Source: a gamma proteobacterium symbiont of Stewartia floridana (GTDB lineage Bacteria; Pseudomonadota; Gammaproteobacteria; Chromatiales; Chromatiaceae). Taken from it: a DNA stretch of 64,000 bases. Under the pieces are notes generated by a model, which saw only the letters and a list, made by a program, of their open reading frames with translations, searched no databases and had not been told where the DNA came from. Location of the stretch: NCBI GenBank assembly GCA_003676145.1, contig NAUB01000029.1:1-64000 (forward strand), written 5' to 3'. The translations under genes and the position numbers were made by a program. How positions within the stretch are numbered: the first letter of the stretch is position 1; the number at the start of each line of letters is the position of its first letter. Of this stretch, positions 9,233 to 18,056 are shown piece after piece.

Positions 9233-10980
9233 AGAGGGACCTTGATAACGTAGTGCACACCCTTACCGGACTGGCTGTCGCCATGAATGGTACCCGCCAT
9301 ACTTTGCGTGACCAGATTATAGACAAGATGCATGCCTAGCCCCATCCCGCGCTGAAGGTTGCCGGTGAGAAATGGTTCGAACTGTTTAGCCAGGATATCC
9401 TGTTGCATCCCCTGGCCACTGTCTTGGTATTCGACCTTCAATAACCCTTCTTCCTTTGTCACCAGGATGTTTACACTCCCTCCTTGGTGTTCGTCGAATC
9501 CGTGCTTGAGTGAATTCCCGATCAGGTTGTTGAAAATGCTGACCCAGTCACTGATACGTGAATCGATCTGCAGACTTCGATCACAATCGATACGCACCAC
9601 AACTTGGCGATCGGTCAGCGTTTTACCAAAGCTGCGGATTACGTTGTCCAGGCAACTGCAGAATAGAAAACGCCGTTTCTCCTGGGAGCTATCGTTGATC
9701 GCCACCTTGTGGAATTCGGTGATCAATTCGGAAATGCGTAGGAGATTGCTCTGCAACAGCTGGTTTTCTTTTTCTACGGTTTGCAGATAGGCGTCGAGAC
9801 TGGACTGGGTCATGCTGCGGTCATGAAACGCCTTCGCCAGCTTTCTTGACTGCGTTTGTATATCTGAAGCGGCGGTGAGTCCGATACCCAATGGGGTATT
9901 TACCTCGTGTGCAACACCGGCAACCAGCACGCCCAGGGAAGCCATTTTTTCGGCTTCCAGCAATTTCTTACGGTTTCGTGCGTTTTCCACGACCAAACCG
10001 CATACGCCGCTGATCGCCAGTGCCATGTTCAAATAACCTTTTCTCCGCTCGGGAAAGGTCAGCCTGCATACAGCGATTCTGCCCATGACCTTCTCGCCAC
10101 TGGTAATCCTGATGAGAAAACCTTGTTCATCATCAGTCCAGGCGTAGCCACTGTGGAGTGAGCGCAGCGGTTCGAGCCACTCATCCGGTATGGCACCGAT
10201 CGGCATGGTTTGCTCGTTTTCCTCGCGCAGATAATAGATTTCTTGCGGCGCGAACAACATTTGGAACATGTCCACTATAGAGTCAACGGCCTCGTTTTCA
10301 TGCGAGGCCGTTGACAGTTGGGCAACCATGTCCATTGCCGAAACATGGTTGGCCAGTTGCTGTGCATGGGTGTTTCTAAGTTGTAGTTGGTTAGCCTGTT
10401 CCCAGCGCAAAAGGTACGTCAACAGCTGTTTGCCAAGAAACAGCCGGATGTAATCGAGACCGACGGCGGTGCGCCTTACCGGCAGGTCGATGGCGGCTTG
10501 CATTTGCGCAAGGCGCGCTTCCGATTCGGCATCGACACCGGTATCGAGCAGAACCAGCTGCTTTGCAAAATCGTGATAGAAAGGCTTTGCCTGGTCTTCC
10601 GAAAAGCCCATTTTGTTGAGTTCTCCCTGCCAGTCGGCGAGCCAGCCTGGTGTAATCAGGTAAGTGCCATCGGCTAGCAGATCGTCGACCAACTGCGGTG
10701 GGGCAACCAGATGAAAGCATTGTTTGAGCGGTAGAATTTGGCTAGCGGGGAACCCCTCTGGAGGATTGTCCGGCAGGCCTTTCAGGCAGGCGTTGCCGAG
10801 GATCAGCACTTGGTCGCAGTCTGGCGGCAGGCCGTGAGTGAAATCCTGCCATTGCATGGGTGGATGACCACAATTGCTGGGAAAAGCCACTGCCACAACA
10901 TTCTCCCATTCTGCAGTAATGCAGCTTTGCACTTCCGGCAGGAAGTTCTTACAAACAAAAATACAGAGTTTCTGAGTCAT
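9229..10980 (-). CDS. Histidine kinase with N-terminal DUF1638-like sensor domain
   Basis: A 583-residue soluble kinase with no membrane segment. Residues 1-195 resemble DUF1638 (YLITPGWLADW, QLVLLDTGVD, VRRTAVGLDY), a family found beside corrinoid methyltransferases. A GAF-like stretch (about 215-330) follows, then a HisKA helix with MASLGVLVAGVAHEVNTPLG (H358) and an HATPase domain with NLIGNSLKHG, DSGQGM and GMGLGMHLV. The long upstream in-frame extension is rejected because MTQKLCIFVC begins right after the methyltransferase stop (16 bp gap). It overlaps the REC-GGDEF-EAL gene by four bases. Likely role (inference): it reads the state of the adjacent corrinoid/methyltransferase proteins and controls the c-di-GMP enzyme. 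Confidence 0.85.
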   Translation of the reverse strand: MTQKLCIFVCKNFLPEVQSCITAEWENVVAVAFPSNCGHPPMQWQDFTHGLPPDCDQVLILGNACLKGLPDNPPEGFPASQILPLKQCFHLVAPPQLVDDLLADGTYLITPGWLADWQGELNKMGFSEDQAKPFYHDFAKQLVLLDTGVDAESEARLAQMQAAIDLPVRRTAVGLDYIRLFLGKQLLTYLLRWEQANQLQLRNTHAQQLANHVSAMDMVAQLSTASHENEAVDSIVDMFQMLFAPQEIYYLREENEQTMPIGAIPDEWLEPLRSLHSGYAWTDDEQGFLIRITSGEKVMGRIAVCRLTFPERRKGYLNMALAISGVCGLVVENARNRKKLLEAEKMASLGVLVAGVAHEVNTPLGIGLTAASDIQTQSRKLAKAFHDRSMTQSSLDAYLQTVEKENQLLQSNLLRISELITEFHKVAINDSSQEKRRFLFCSCLDNVIRSFGKTLTDRQVVVRIDCDRSLQIDSRISDWVSIFNNLIGNSLKHGFDEHQGGSVNILVTKEEGLLKVEYQDSGQGMQQDILAKQFEPFLTGNLQRGMGLGMHLVYNLVTQSMAGTIHGDSQSGKGVHYVIKVPL

Positions 10981-10996
10981 GGTTTGAATTGTATAG

Positions 10997-12046
10997 CTAA
11001 TCAACCCAATCCAGCGGGTAGCGTCCCCAGCAGTCAACAGCATCGGTAATGGCGTGCAAAACCTCATCCGGGACCTGCCAGGGGATTTCTCCATGGTTAT
11101 CTGCAAGTATGAATCCACCACCCCGTGCGCCTTTGCGAATCGCCTGTTTGACATTCTCTTCAGCCTGTTGCCCCGTCCAGTGGCGCATCTCAATGCCATT
11201 CAGATTGCCAAGCAGGCTAACTCTACCGTTCGCGGCCTGTTTCAGTTCAGCCAGGTCTTCCAGGGCGCTCACCCCAACCACGGCGGTGCCTGTTTCGGCA
11301 ATGTCCTGCAGGATACCTAGTCCACGGCCGGACGCCATGTGCGTCGCGGTGGGGCCATTGATACGGGAGAGGGTCCGTTTGGCCACCTGCTGCCCGGTTT
11401 TCAGGTACAGCTCTCGTGGGATGTTGGTGGTGGAGGAAACCGGATCGAAATAGCAGATTGCGGTTGCACCAGCAGCGAGTTGTGCATTCGCCCACTCAGT
11501 CGTGAAGGCTTCGTTCAAGGCCATCAGGTGCTCAAAGCGCCTGCGGTCCTCGTACATCAACTGGATGTAATCTTCGAACCCCATCTGCATCACTGGCAAC
11601 GAGAAGGGGGATATGGCAACACCGATAATGGGCACGCTGTCACCAACCTTAGCCTTGAGGGCGGAAATCGTCTCGAGTACGCGGGCCAGGCAGGCCGACT
11701 CGCTTACCCGTGGCGCTTCGAGACGATCGATCTGCGCCACCTGCTGGATGATCGGATTACCGGTATTGGGCGGCCCATCGGGTAGGTAGATGACCTCACC
11801 GCCCCAGGCTTCGGTTTCAATCGGTGCATAGTAGAAAGGATAGAGGCAATCTCCACGGTACTTTTTCAGCAACCGCATCTGACCTTCGACTACATTTTCC
11901 GATTTGGAAAAATACTCTTCGATCGACAGGCCGAGTTCCTTGGCTCCATGCAGGGTTGTCAACAGGAACAGCGGAACCCGATCGGGTTCCTGATGACCAA
12001 GGGTTGTCAGGGTTCGCTGCATTGAGTTCATCGTCAAATCGCTCAT
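10997..12046 (-). CDS. Uroporphyrinogen decarboxylase/MtaA-family methyltransferase-like protein
   Basis: A 349-residue TIM-barrel protein of the UroD superfamily, on the MtaA/MtbA-like side: RTLTTLGHQEPDRVP near the N-terminus, AISPFSLPVMQMG, CYFDPVSSTTNIP and LLGNLNGI are typical. MtaA/MtbA use zinc held by H-x-C plus a later Cys. Here H236 is followed by M-A instead of x-C, and the later position reads DNHGEIP with no Cys, so the usual zinc site is altered. It could be a methyltransferase with changed metal ligands or a binding/sensing relative. The start at 12046 overlaps the stop of the corrinoid gene (ATGA), and the kinase gene follows after 16 bp. Confidence 0.85.
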   Translation of the reverse strand: MSDLTMNSMQRTLTTLGHQEPDRVPLFLLTTLHGAKELGLSIEEYFSKSENVVEGQMRLLKKYRGDCLYPFYYAPIETEAWGGEVIYLPDGPPNTGNPIIQQVAQIDRLEAPRVSESACLARVLETISALKAKVGDSVPIIGVAISPFSLPVMQMGFEDYIQLMYEDRRRFEHLMALNEAFTTEWANAQLAAGATAICYFDPVSSTTNIPRELYLKTGQQVAKRTLSRINGPTATHMASGRGLGILQDIAETGTAVVGVSALEDLAELKQAANGRVSLLGNLNGIEMRHWTGQQAEENVKQAIRKGARGGGFILADNHGEIPWQVPDEVLHAITDAVDCWGRYPLDWVD

Positions 12047-12675
12047 GACAGTTCTCCCATCCAACCCTGAATGATTTTCAGGGCGTCCGAGGCATTTTCT
12101 CCCATGGCATCTGCACCCACCTCCTGCCACAGATTTTTGTCGAAAAGAAAGGGGGCGCCACCGACGATGATGCGGATGTCACTGCCTGCCTGGGCAAGTG
12201 CGTCACTGACCTCGCGGATTCTCAATGCAGAGGGCAACATCAGCACCGAAATCATCAACACGCGGATCTTCTCCGCCAACACACGCTCAACCAGGTCCTG
12301 CGGTGTCATTCGGCCATAATCGAACAGTTCGTAGCCACTTGCGCGTAATACCGAATAGACGATGCGTTTGCCGAGCATGTGGTAATCGTCGAGCACCACA
12401 ATGGCTGATCGTGGCTGTTTTTTTCGATCCGGGTCACTGGCCGGAAGCGCTTGATCGACCATTTCCTCACTAATCCGTCCACTCATGTAGATTTGCGACA
12501 GAGCCAGGGAGCCCTCTTGCCATTGACGGCCAATGTTGATCAATGCCGGCACAATCAATTGCTCAACCACCTGCAGGGGAGATGACTGCTGCAGGGACTG
12601 GGCGAAAATCTCATTGGCTTTTACGCGATCCAGGTAAGCCAGAGCCTGCTGAAACTCTTCTACTCTTTGTTGCAT
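12043..12675 (-). CDS. B12-binding corrinoid protein (MtaC/MtbC-like)
   Basis: A 210-residue protein with an N-terminal helical cap (about 1-80) and a C-terminal cobalamin-binding Rossmann domain. The base-off/His-on signature D-x-H-x-x-G is intact as D97-Y-H99-M-L-G102. The later S-x-L (SVL at 143-145) and GG (172-173, in IIVGGAPF) motifs are in place. Such proteins carry a methyl group between methyltransferase subunits, or act as B12-dependent sensors. It is the first gene of an operon with a UroD-type methyltransferase, a DUF1638 kinase and a c-di-GMP enzyme. No strong ribosome-binding site is visible before the ATG. Confidence 0.9.
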   Translation of the reverse strand: MQQRVEEFQQALAYLDRVKANEIFAQSLQQSSPLQVVEQLIVPALINIGRQWQEGSLALSQIYMSGRISEEMVDQALPASDPDRKKQPRSAIVVLDDYHMLGKRIVYSVLRASGYELFDYGRMTPQDLVERVLAEKIRVLMISVLMLPSALRIREVSDALAQAGSDIRIIVGGAPFLFDKNLWQEVGADAMGENASDALKIIQGWMGELS

Positions 12676-13117
12676 GTTGTTGGTCGCTATTGTTGGTAGG
12701 GATATATAGCCAAGTATCGTCTATAGCCGGAGATCTTGCAGGGTCTCCGACGTGCAAAAGGCCATCGTCCGGGCACCAAAAGCCCTTTCCACTTCCCATC
12801 GGCTGTCGTATGCGCCTGGCGTGAGCGATCGGTTTAGCAGGGGTAGGGTCTATTCTTTAGCCGCGATTGAGTGGAACGCAGCGCGGAGTTCGTGCGCCAG
12901 CTACAGATAGGCCTCAAGCGCGTCGGAGGGTATTGCTCGAAGTTAGGAATATGACCGCCAACAATTAAATGGATAGAGTGCGCTTAGAGTGGTGACGCGC
13001 GTATACCGCAGGAACCACTCCCAAGCCGGCTACCCTGCCAGCGGATAACATGATCACATCTTCACAAACATCATGCGCTTCATATGACCAGCAGCTGTGG
13101 AAAAATCCACGCCACAA
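12676..13117. other. Intergenic region upstream of the corrinoid operon
   Basis: About 440 bp between the corrinoid operon start and the end of yicC. No gene is seen. A short inverted repeat, CGGAGA and TCTCCG separated by 10 bases (12728-12749), lies about 55 bp upstream of the corrinoid gene and could be an operator or leader hairpin. TATAGA- and TATAT-like -10 candidates are nearby on the minus strand. I see no cobalamin riboswitch and no clear sigma-54 site. Confidence 0.35.
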
Positions 13118-13984
13118 TCATTCCAAATTCTGTACCTGCTCGCGCATCTGTTCGATCAGCACTTTCATCTCCACCGCCGAACGGGTGACTTCGACACTGT
13201 TCGATTTGGAGGTGAGCGTATTGGCTTCCCGGTTGAGTTCCTGCATCAGAAAATCGAGACGCCGTCCGATCGGCTCATCGGATTCCAGCACCCGCCTCAC
13301 CTCTTCGATATGGGTATCGAGGCGATCCAGCTCTTCATCCACATCGAGCCGTTGGGCCAACAGGACCATCTCCTGCTCGACCCGGGATTCATCCAGCTCT
13401 TCCATGACTTCATTGAGGCGGTCTTTGATCCGGCTGCGCACCGCCTCCAGTACATCGGGCATCAAGCCCCTCACCCGACCCACTTCCGAGGCCAGGGCGT
13501 CGCAGCGCAAAGCGATGATCTCACCCAGCCGCTGCCCTTCCCTTAAACGATTATCGATCAGGCTGTCGAGGGCGGTCTCCAGAAGTTGCATCGCCTGCGC
13601 CTTGACCGGCGTGTAGTCCCGCTCTTCCTCCTCCAGTACACCAGGCCAGCGCAACAGATCGCCGGAGCGCATGCTGGGATCCAGCTCGACCATGTCGGCC
13701 AGCTGCTGATCCGCATCGATCAACTGCTCGACCAGTCGCTGGTTGATGCACAAGTTGGCATCGCCTCCGCCCCCCGCTTTGTACTTCAGACTGACATCGA
13801 GTTTTCCCCGGCCGAGGCGATTGTTGAGACGCTCCCTGATGCTCGGCTCCAACGCCCTGAGCTCTTCAGGCAGACGCAGAAAAGCCTCCAGGTAGCGGTG
13901 ATTGACTGAGCGGATCTCCCAACTCATATTGCCCAGTTCACCTCGATACTCTTCCCTTGCGAAGGCGGTCATACTGCTGATCAT
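13118..13984 (-). CDS. yicC: YicC family endoribonuclease
   Basis: A 288-residue protein, the usual YicC length. N-terminal MISSMTAFARE and SWEIRSVNHRYLE, RGKLDVSL in the middle, and the C-terminal DUF1732 part with RRLDFLMQELNREANTLTSK followed by a Glu/Val-rich helix are all diagnostic. E. coli YicC is an endoribonuclease acting on some small RNAs. yicC is often found next to rph; here 6.4 kb of other genes separates the two. Confidence 0.93.
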   Translation of the reverse strand: MISSMTAFAREEYRGELGNMSWEIRSVNHRYLEAFLRLPEELRALEPSIRERLNNRLGRGKLDVSLKYKAGGGGDANLCINQRLVEQLIDADQQLADMVELDPSMRSGDLLRWPGVLEEEERDYTPVKAQAMQLLETALDSLIDNRLREGQRLGEIIALRCDALASEVGRVRGLMPDVLEAVRSRIKDRLNEVMEELDESRVEQEMVLLAQRLDVDEELDRLDTHIEEVRRVLESDEPIGRRLDFLMQELNREANTLTSKSNSVEVTRSAVEMKVLIEQMREQVQNLE

Positions 13985-14367
13985 ATTGGTCTGCCTGATC
14001 TTTCTGGTTGATTCGGCGGGTAGCCTGGGCCGGGCTCTGCCGGATCGGTTAGCACGGATCCAGCGGCTTTGAACGGCACCCTGCCAAGTGGTCGTAACTC
14101 ATCTATCATAAGCGATCTGCTGTGATTTGGGTTAAAAAAATCGCCTTTCGACAGCAAAAGATTTCAGATTTCAGCGAATGGGCCGCTATCTGGAACTGGA
14201 CGCTATCGCTGGGTGTTGTCTGTCTCCCGCCGCATAAGCATTTTTTGATGAAAATCACTTTTTTACCGACCGGCAGGCCACAAATCCGGTGAGAATAGGA
14301 GTAATTCTATTAAAAGGCCTTATAATCAGTGAGATGATGGATAGCAAACCAGCCGAGACAAACCTGA
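13985..14367. other. Divergent promoter region between yicC and the kinase gene
   Basis: This 383-bp region separates two genes read outward. A perfect TATAAT (14321-14326) lies 41 bp before the kinase ATG and is a likely -10, though no good -35 is found at normal spacing. Nothing else stands out. Confidence 0.35.
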
Positions 14368-15297
14368 ATGGATAAGCTTCGAGACAGCATGCCGGAAGGC
14401 ACTGAAATTGACTGCTATGTCATCATGAAAGTGGTCGCCAGCGGTGGCTTCAGTCTGATCTATCTTGCTGAGGATGAAGATACCCAGGATGAGGTGATCA
14501 TCAAGGAGTTCCTGCCGAAAAAGCTCGCCCGCCGGGCCAGCAACGGTAAGGTGATGCCCCTTGAGGATAAACAGGTCGACAACTTCAACCGCAGTCTGCG
14601 CCTGTTCTATCAGGAGGCGAAGGTGCTGGCCTCGCTGCGCCACCCCAATATCGTTCAGGTGAGAGGCTTCTTTCTGGCCAACAACACCGGCTACCTGGTG
14701 ATGGACCACGAACGGGGCAAGAATCTGGCCAGCTACATCAAGAAGCGCAGCGGCAGTCTGAGTACCCGCTTTATCATGACGGTATTTCCACCGATCCTCG
14801 ATGCGCTGAGCCTGATCCATTCGCGCAATCTGCTGCATCTCGACATCAAGCCAAGCAATATCCATCTGCGCACCGGGGGCAATCCGCTGCTGCTCGATTT
14901 CGGCGCGGTGCATGAAGTGCGCAACGAGGGCACCCGCACAGGCCGGGTGGTGACCACCGGCTTCTCCCCGGTCGAGCAGTACTACCAATCCGGTAACGTC
15001 GGCCCCTGGAGCGATGTCTATGCCATCGGCGCCAGCATGCGGGCCTGTCTCGACGGCAAGGCGCCTCCCTCGGCCATCGAGCGACACGCCAAGGAGAAGC
15101 TGAAACCCGCGGCACGCATCTATCGCCGACGCTACCCGGCCGCGATGCTGGAAGCGATCGACTGGGCGATGGAGATCGGCTACGAAAAACGCCCGCAAAA
15201 TGCCCGGGAACTGCTGGATGCCCTGCAAAGCAACAATCCGATCGAATCCGAAAGTTCGCTCTCTGAGCTGTTCGATGAGAAGAGGGCGATCTCATGA
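14368..15297 (+). CDS. Ser/Thr protein kinase (Hanks type)
   Basis: A 309-residue cytoplasmic kinase made almost only of the catalytic domain. Glycine loop ASGGFSLIY (24-32), ATP lysine K46 in IIKEFLP, catalytic loop HLDIKPSN with D159 (HLD in place of HRD), and DFG at 177-179 are all present, followed by a GFSPVEQY P+1 loop. There is no membrane segment or PASTA domain, unlike PknB. Its stop overlaps the start of the PP2C phosphatase gene (ATGA), forming a reversible kinase/phosphatase switch. Targets unknown; in other bacteria such pairs can control type VI secretion, but no T6SS gene is nearby. Confidence 0.92.
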   Translation: MDKLRDSMPEGTEIDCYVIMKVVASGGFSLIYLAEDEDTQDEVIIKEFLPKKLARRASNGKVMPLEDKQVDNFNRSLRLFYQEAKVLASLRHPNIVQVRGFFLANNTGYLVMDHERGKNLASYIKKRSGSLSTRFIMTVFPPILDALSLIHSRNLLHLDIKPSNIHLRTGGNPLLLDFGAVHEVRNEGTRTGRVVTTGFSPVEQYYQSGNVGPWSDVYAIGASMRACLDGKAPPSAIERHAKEKLKPAARIYRRRYPAAMLEAIDWAMEIGYEKRPQNARELLDALQSNNPIESESSLSELFDEKRAIS

Positions 15298-16181
15298 AGT
15301 ATGAAACCGCCCAATGCAGCCTGATCGGCAATCGTTCCATGAACCAGGACCGCTGTCTGGTGATGGAGGCTCCGGATGCCATTCTGCTGGCCCTGGCCGA
15401 CGGTATGGGCGGTCACCCAAAAGGAGAGATGGCCGCGCAGATCCTCATGGACAACGCGCGCAAGGCGTTCCTCACCAGTCGCAAGCCAATCTCCAATCCA
15501 CGCTTTTTTCTCTCCGGATTGATGGAGATGAGCCACCAGCAGATCACCGCCTTCGGCGATCGCCAGGAGCCACCCATCGAACCCCGTACAACCGGCGTGC
15601 TCTGCCTGGTACAGGAGGACTGCGCCTACTGGGCCCACATCGGCGACAGCCGACTCTATATCATGCGTGATGGCGTGATCCACCTGCGCACCGACGACCA
15701 CTCCTACGTGGAACATCTGCGGCAGCAGGGGCTGATCTCCGCGGCACAGGTGCATACCCACAAATTTCGCAACTACGTCACCCGCTGCCTGGGTGGCAAC
15801 AGCAACCGGCCGGTTGCCGAACTCAGCGGCCCCCACGATCTGAAAAAGGGTGATGTGGTGCTACTCTGCAGTGATGGCTTCTGGGGACCCCTGCCGGAAC
15901 GGCCGATGGTGGACAACCTGTATAAAAACAACGCGCCACTGCTGAACAATATCAGTGATCTTGCCAAACAGGCGGAGACGAAAAGTAACCCTGAGAGTGA
16001 CAACGTCACGGTGGTTGCCCTGCGCTGGCGGGACAGTGAGGCCAAGCTGGCGCCTACCGATTTCAGTATGTCATTGGCAAAAAAGAACCGGGGTATCCTG
16101 GATCACCCCGAAGAGAGTGCCGACGTCAGCCAGGCGATCGATGATCTGCGCAAGATGGTCGACGACCTGGATGAGGAGTGA
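15294..16181 (+). CDS. PP2C family protein phosphatase
   Basis: A 295-residue PPM/PP2C phosphatase. Metal-binding motifs are intact: NQDR near residue 17, ALADGMGGH near 35, HIGDSRLY in the middle, CSDGFWGPL and SDNVTVVAL near the end. A charged tail of about 45 residues follows the catalytic domain. It is co-translated with the upstream Ser/Thr kinase (four-base overlap) and should reverse its phosphorylations, with Mn/Mg as cofactor. Confidence 0.93.
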   Translation: MKYETAQCSLIGNRSMNQDRCLVMEAPDAILLALADGMGGHPKGEMAAQILMDNARKAFLTSRKPISNPRFFLSGLMEMSHQQITAFGDRQEPPIEPRTTGVLCLVQEDCAYWAHIGDSRLYIMRDGVIHLRTDDHSYVEHLRQQGLISAAQVHTHKFRNYVTRCLGGNSNRPVAELSGPHDLKKGDVVLLCSDGFWGPLPERPMVDNLYKNNAPLLNNISDLAKQAETKSNPESDNVTVVALRWRDSEAKLAPTDFSMSLAKKNRGILDHPEESADVSQAIDDLRKMVDDLDEE

Positions 16182-16213
16182 GCTGCGCATTCCAGCTCCA
16201 GCCGCTCGCCAGA

Positions 16214-16510
16214 TCAATTCTCCCCGCTCGACTCCTCAGCCGACTCACCCCCCGACTGCTTCACCAGCCGATAGGCAAAGAGAATCAGGAAGGCACCTGC
16301 GGTGGCGGTGAGGATATTGCTGAGACTCAATCCACCGGCGTTGCCGATACCCAGGAACTCACCGATATAACCGCCCACCAGAGCGCCGGCGATACCCAGC
16401 AGCATGGTAATGAAAATACCGCCGCCATCCTTACCCGGCATCAGCCATTTGGCCAGCGCACCGGCAATCAGCCCCAGAATCACCCAAGAAATTATCCCCA
16501 TCTCATCCAC
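16214..16510 (-). CDS. GlsB/YeaQ/YmgE family small membrane protein
   Basis: A 98-residue three-helix membrane protein with the family pattern GIISWVILGLIAGALAKWLM, then KDGGGIFITMLLGIAGALVG, then a third hydrophobic helix. Called transglycosylase-associated protein in older annotation; linked to stress responses, with no proven biochemistry. The C-terminus is extended by a hydrophilic Ser/Glu tail. It lies 25 bp downstream of the YpfJ-type gene in the same direction. Confidence 0.9.
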   Translation of the reverse strand: MDEMGIISWVILGLIAGALAKWLMPGKDGGGIFITMLLGIAGALVGGYIGEFLGIGNAGGLSLSNILTATAGAFLILFAYRLVKQSGGESAEESSGEN

Positions 16511-16535
16511 TCCTCATCTACTACCGGGTAACCGG

Positions 16536-17456
16536 TTACAGCTGGGACACCGCAAAGGTATCGCACTTTTTCAGATCACCGTGCTTGAAGCCCATCTGAA
16601 ACCACTTCACACGCTGAGCTGAACTGCCATGGGTAAAGGAGTCCGGACTGACATAACCCTTGGACTGCTTCTGCAATCGATCATCACCGATCGCACTGGC
16701 GGCGGTCAGCCCCTCTTCGATATCCCCGGACTCAAGCAACTGGCGCGAGCGATCGGCGTTGAAGGCCCAGATCCCGGCAAAACAGTCTGCCTGCAACTCC
16801 TGGCGAACCGATAACTTGTTGCCCTCCACTTCACTCAGTGATGCCTTCGCCTTATGCACCTTTTGCGAGATCCCCAGCAGGGTTTGCACATGGTGACCCA
16901 CCTCATGGGCAATCACATAGGCCTGGGCGAAATCACCCGGCGCCTTGAAGCGCTTTTTCAGATCGTCAAAGAAGCTGAGGTCGATATAGACTTTATGATC
17001 CCCCGGACAGTAGAAGGGACCCATCGCCGCCTGACCAAAACCGCAGGCAGTCTTGGTGGCGCCACGGAACAGCACCAGATTGGGCTCTTCGTATGTCGAA
17101 CCCATCTTGCGGAACAGCTGATGCCAGGTATCTTCCGTATCGGCCAGCACCACCGAGACGAACTGCACCAGCTCCTGCTCTTGCGCACTCTGCTTGACCG
17201 GCTGACCACCACCGGTGGAGAGATTCTCACCACCGGAGCCACCACCCAGCATGCTGCCGAGATTACCACTCAGCAGACCATAGGCGCCGATTGCCAGGAC
17301 CGCGACGATGCCGCCTTTGACACCGAACAGTTTGAACACCATCGGCAGCAGATTGAGCAGTCCACCACCGCCGCCACCCAAGCCCATGGGTGAAGGGGAA
17401 CGCATTCCCCGGCGATCTTCCACGTTGCTGCTTTGTCGTTGTCCACGCCACCGCAT
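16536..17456 (-). CDS. YpfJ-type neutral zinc metallopeptidase
   Basis: A 306-residue protein: a Gly-rich cytoplasmic N-terminus, one membrane segment (about 45-65), a Gly/Ser linker, then the peptidase-like domain. The zinc motif HEVGHH is present in AYVIAHEVGHHVQTLLGI, with QADCFAG supplying the third-ligand region. The length is normal for the family, and GGAGC precedes the ATG. The physiological substrate is unknown. It stands in a minus-strand set with the DUF2780 and GlsB-type genes. Confidence 0.92.
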   Translation of the reverse strand: MRWRGQRQSSNVEDRRGMRSPSPMGLGGGGGGLLNLLPMVFKLFGVKGGIVAVLAIGAYGLLSGNLGSMLGGGSGGENLSTGGGQPVKQSAQEQELVQFVSVVLADTEDTWHQLFRKMGSTYEEPNLVLFRGATKTACGFGQAAMGPFYCPGDHKVYIDLSFFDDLKKRFKAPGDFAQAYVIAHEVGHHVQTLLGISQKVHKAKASLSEVEGNKLSVRQELQADCFAGIWAFNADRSRQLLESGDIEEGLTAASAIGDDRLQKQSKGYVSPDSFTHGSSAQRVKWFQMGFKHGDLKKCDTFAVSQL

Positions 17457-17466
17457 GAGCTGCTCC

Positions 17467-17859
17467 TCAATCCCCTTGCAGAACCTTGGCTACCAGGTCG
17501 GAGAGCGCGTCGCCACCTTGTGATTGCAGAAATGAGAGCACGATCGGTACGAACTTACCGATCATCCCCGCATCCAGATCGAGTTTGGAGAAACCGCTCG
17601 CCAGGGAAGCCATGTTGCCCAGCTGATCACCACCGATTGCGGAGGCCACACCACCAAGCAAGCCGCCCAGACCACCAGAGTCTTCGGCGGGGGCGGCATC
17701 GATCAGTGATTCGATCCCGGGGATCGCACTGCTGACCTGACTGAAGTCACCCGAAGAGAGCTGATCTTTCACCAGACCGAACAGCAGACCGGCGCCGCCC
17801 TCTGCCTGTTCCTGACTGACACCGGCACCCGATACCAGTTGTTGCACCAATTCCATCAT
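17467..17859 (-). CDS. DUF2780 family protein
   Basis: A 130-residue protein rich in Gly/Ala/Ser, of the DUF2780 (VcgC/VcgE-like) type: MELVQQLVSGAGVSQEQAEGG at the start (given to 20 residues at most), two or three Gly-rich hydrophobic helices, and a C-terminal SLVAKVLQ-like helix (SDLVAKVLQGD). The start at 17859 is preferred over a start 57 bases upstream because GGGGGAAA lies just before the tandem ATGs. Function unknown. It is the first gene of a set with the YpfJ-type gene 10 bp downstream. Confidence 0.7.
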   Translation of the reverse strand: MMELVQQLVSGAGVSQEQAEGGAGLLFGLVKDQLSSGDFSQVSSAIPGIESLIDAAPAEDSGGLGGLLGGVASAIGGDQLGNMASLASGFSKLDLDAGMIGKFVPIVLSFLQSQGGDALSDLVAKVLQGD

Positions 17860-18056
17860 TGTTATTTCCCCCGTGATCCACAAGGTTGTCGTTGTTGAGC
17901 CATAAAGAAATTGCAATCCCGCTTGATCATTGAATTGTCATCAGCGTATAAGTATAGCGATTCCCGATGGCGGTATGCTTCACAGAGTCTACCCCAAACC
18001 CGAAGATAGACCAGCACTGAAGGTAAATCTTTGTCAACTATATCAGGACCAGCAAC

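Noticed and set aside
12676-13117. Cobalamin riboswitch or sigma-54 promoter before the corrinoid operon
   Set aside because: No B12-box-like conserved core and no GG-N10-GC element at the right spacing could be identified by eye.
14326-15228. 300-residue minus-strand frame opposite the Ser/Thr kinase
   Set aside because: Entirely antisense to a gene with all kinase motifs; a byproduct of codon usage.
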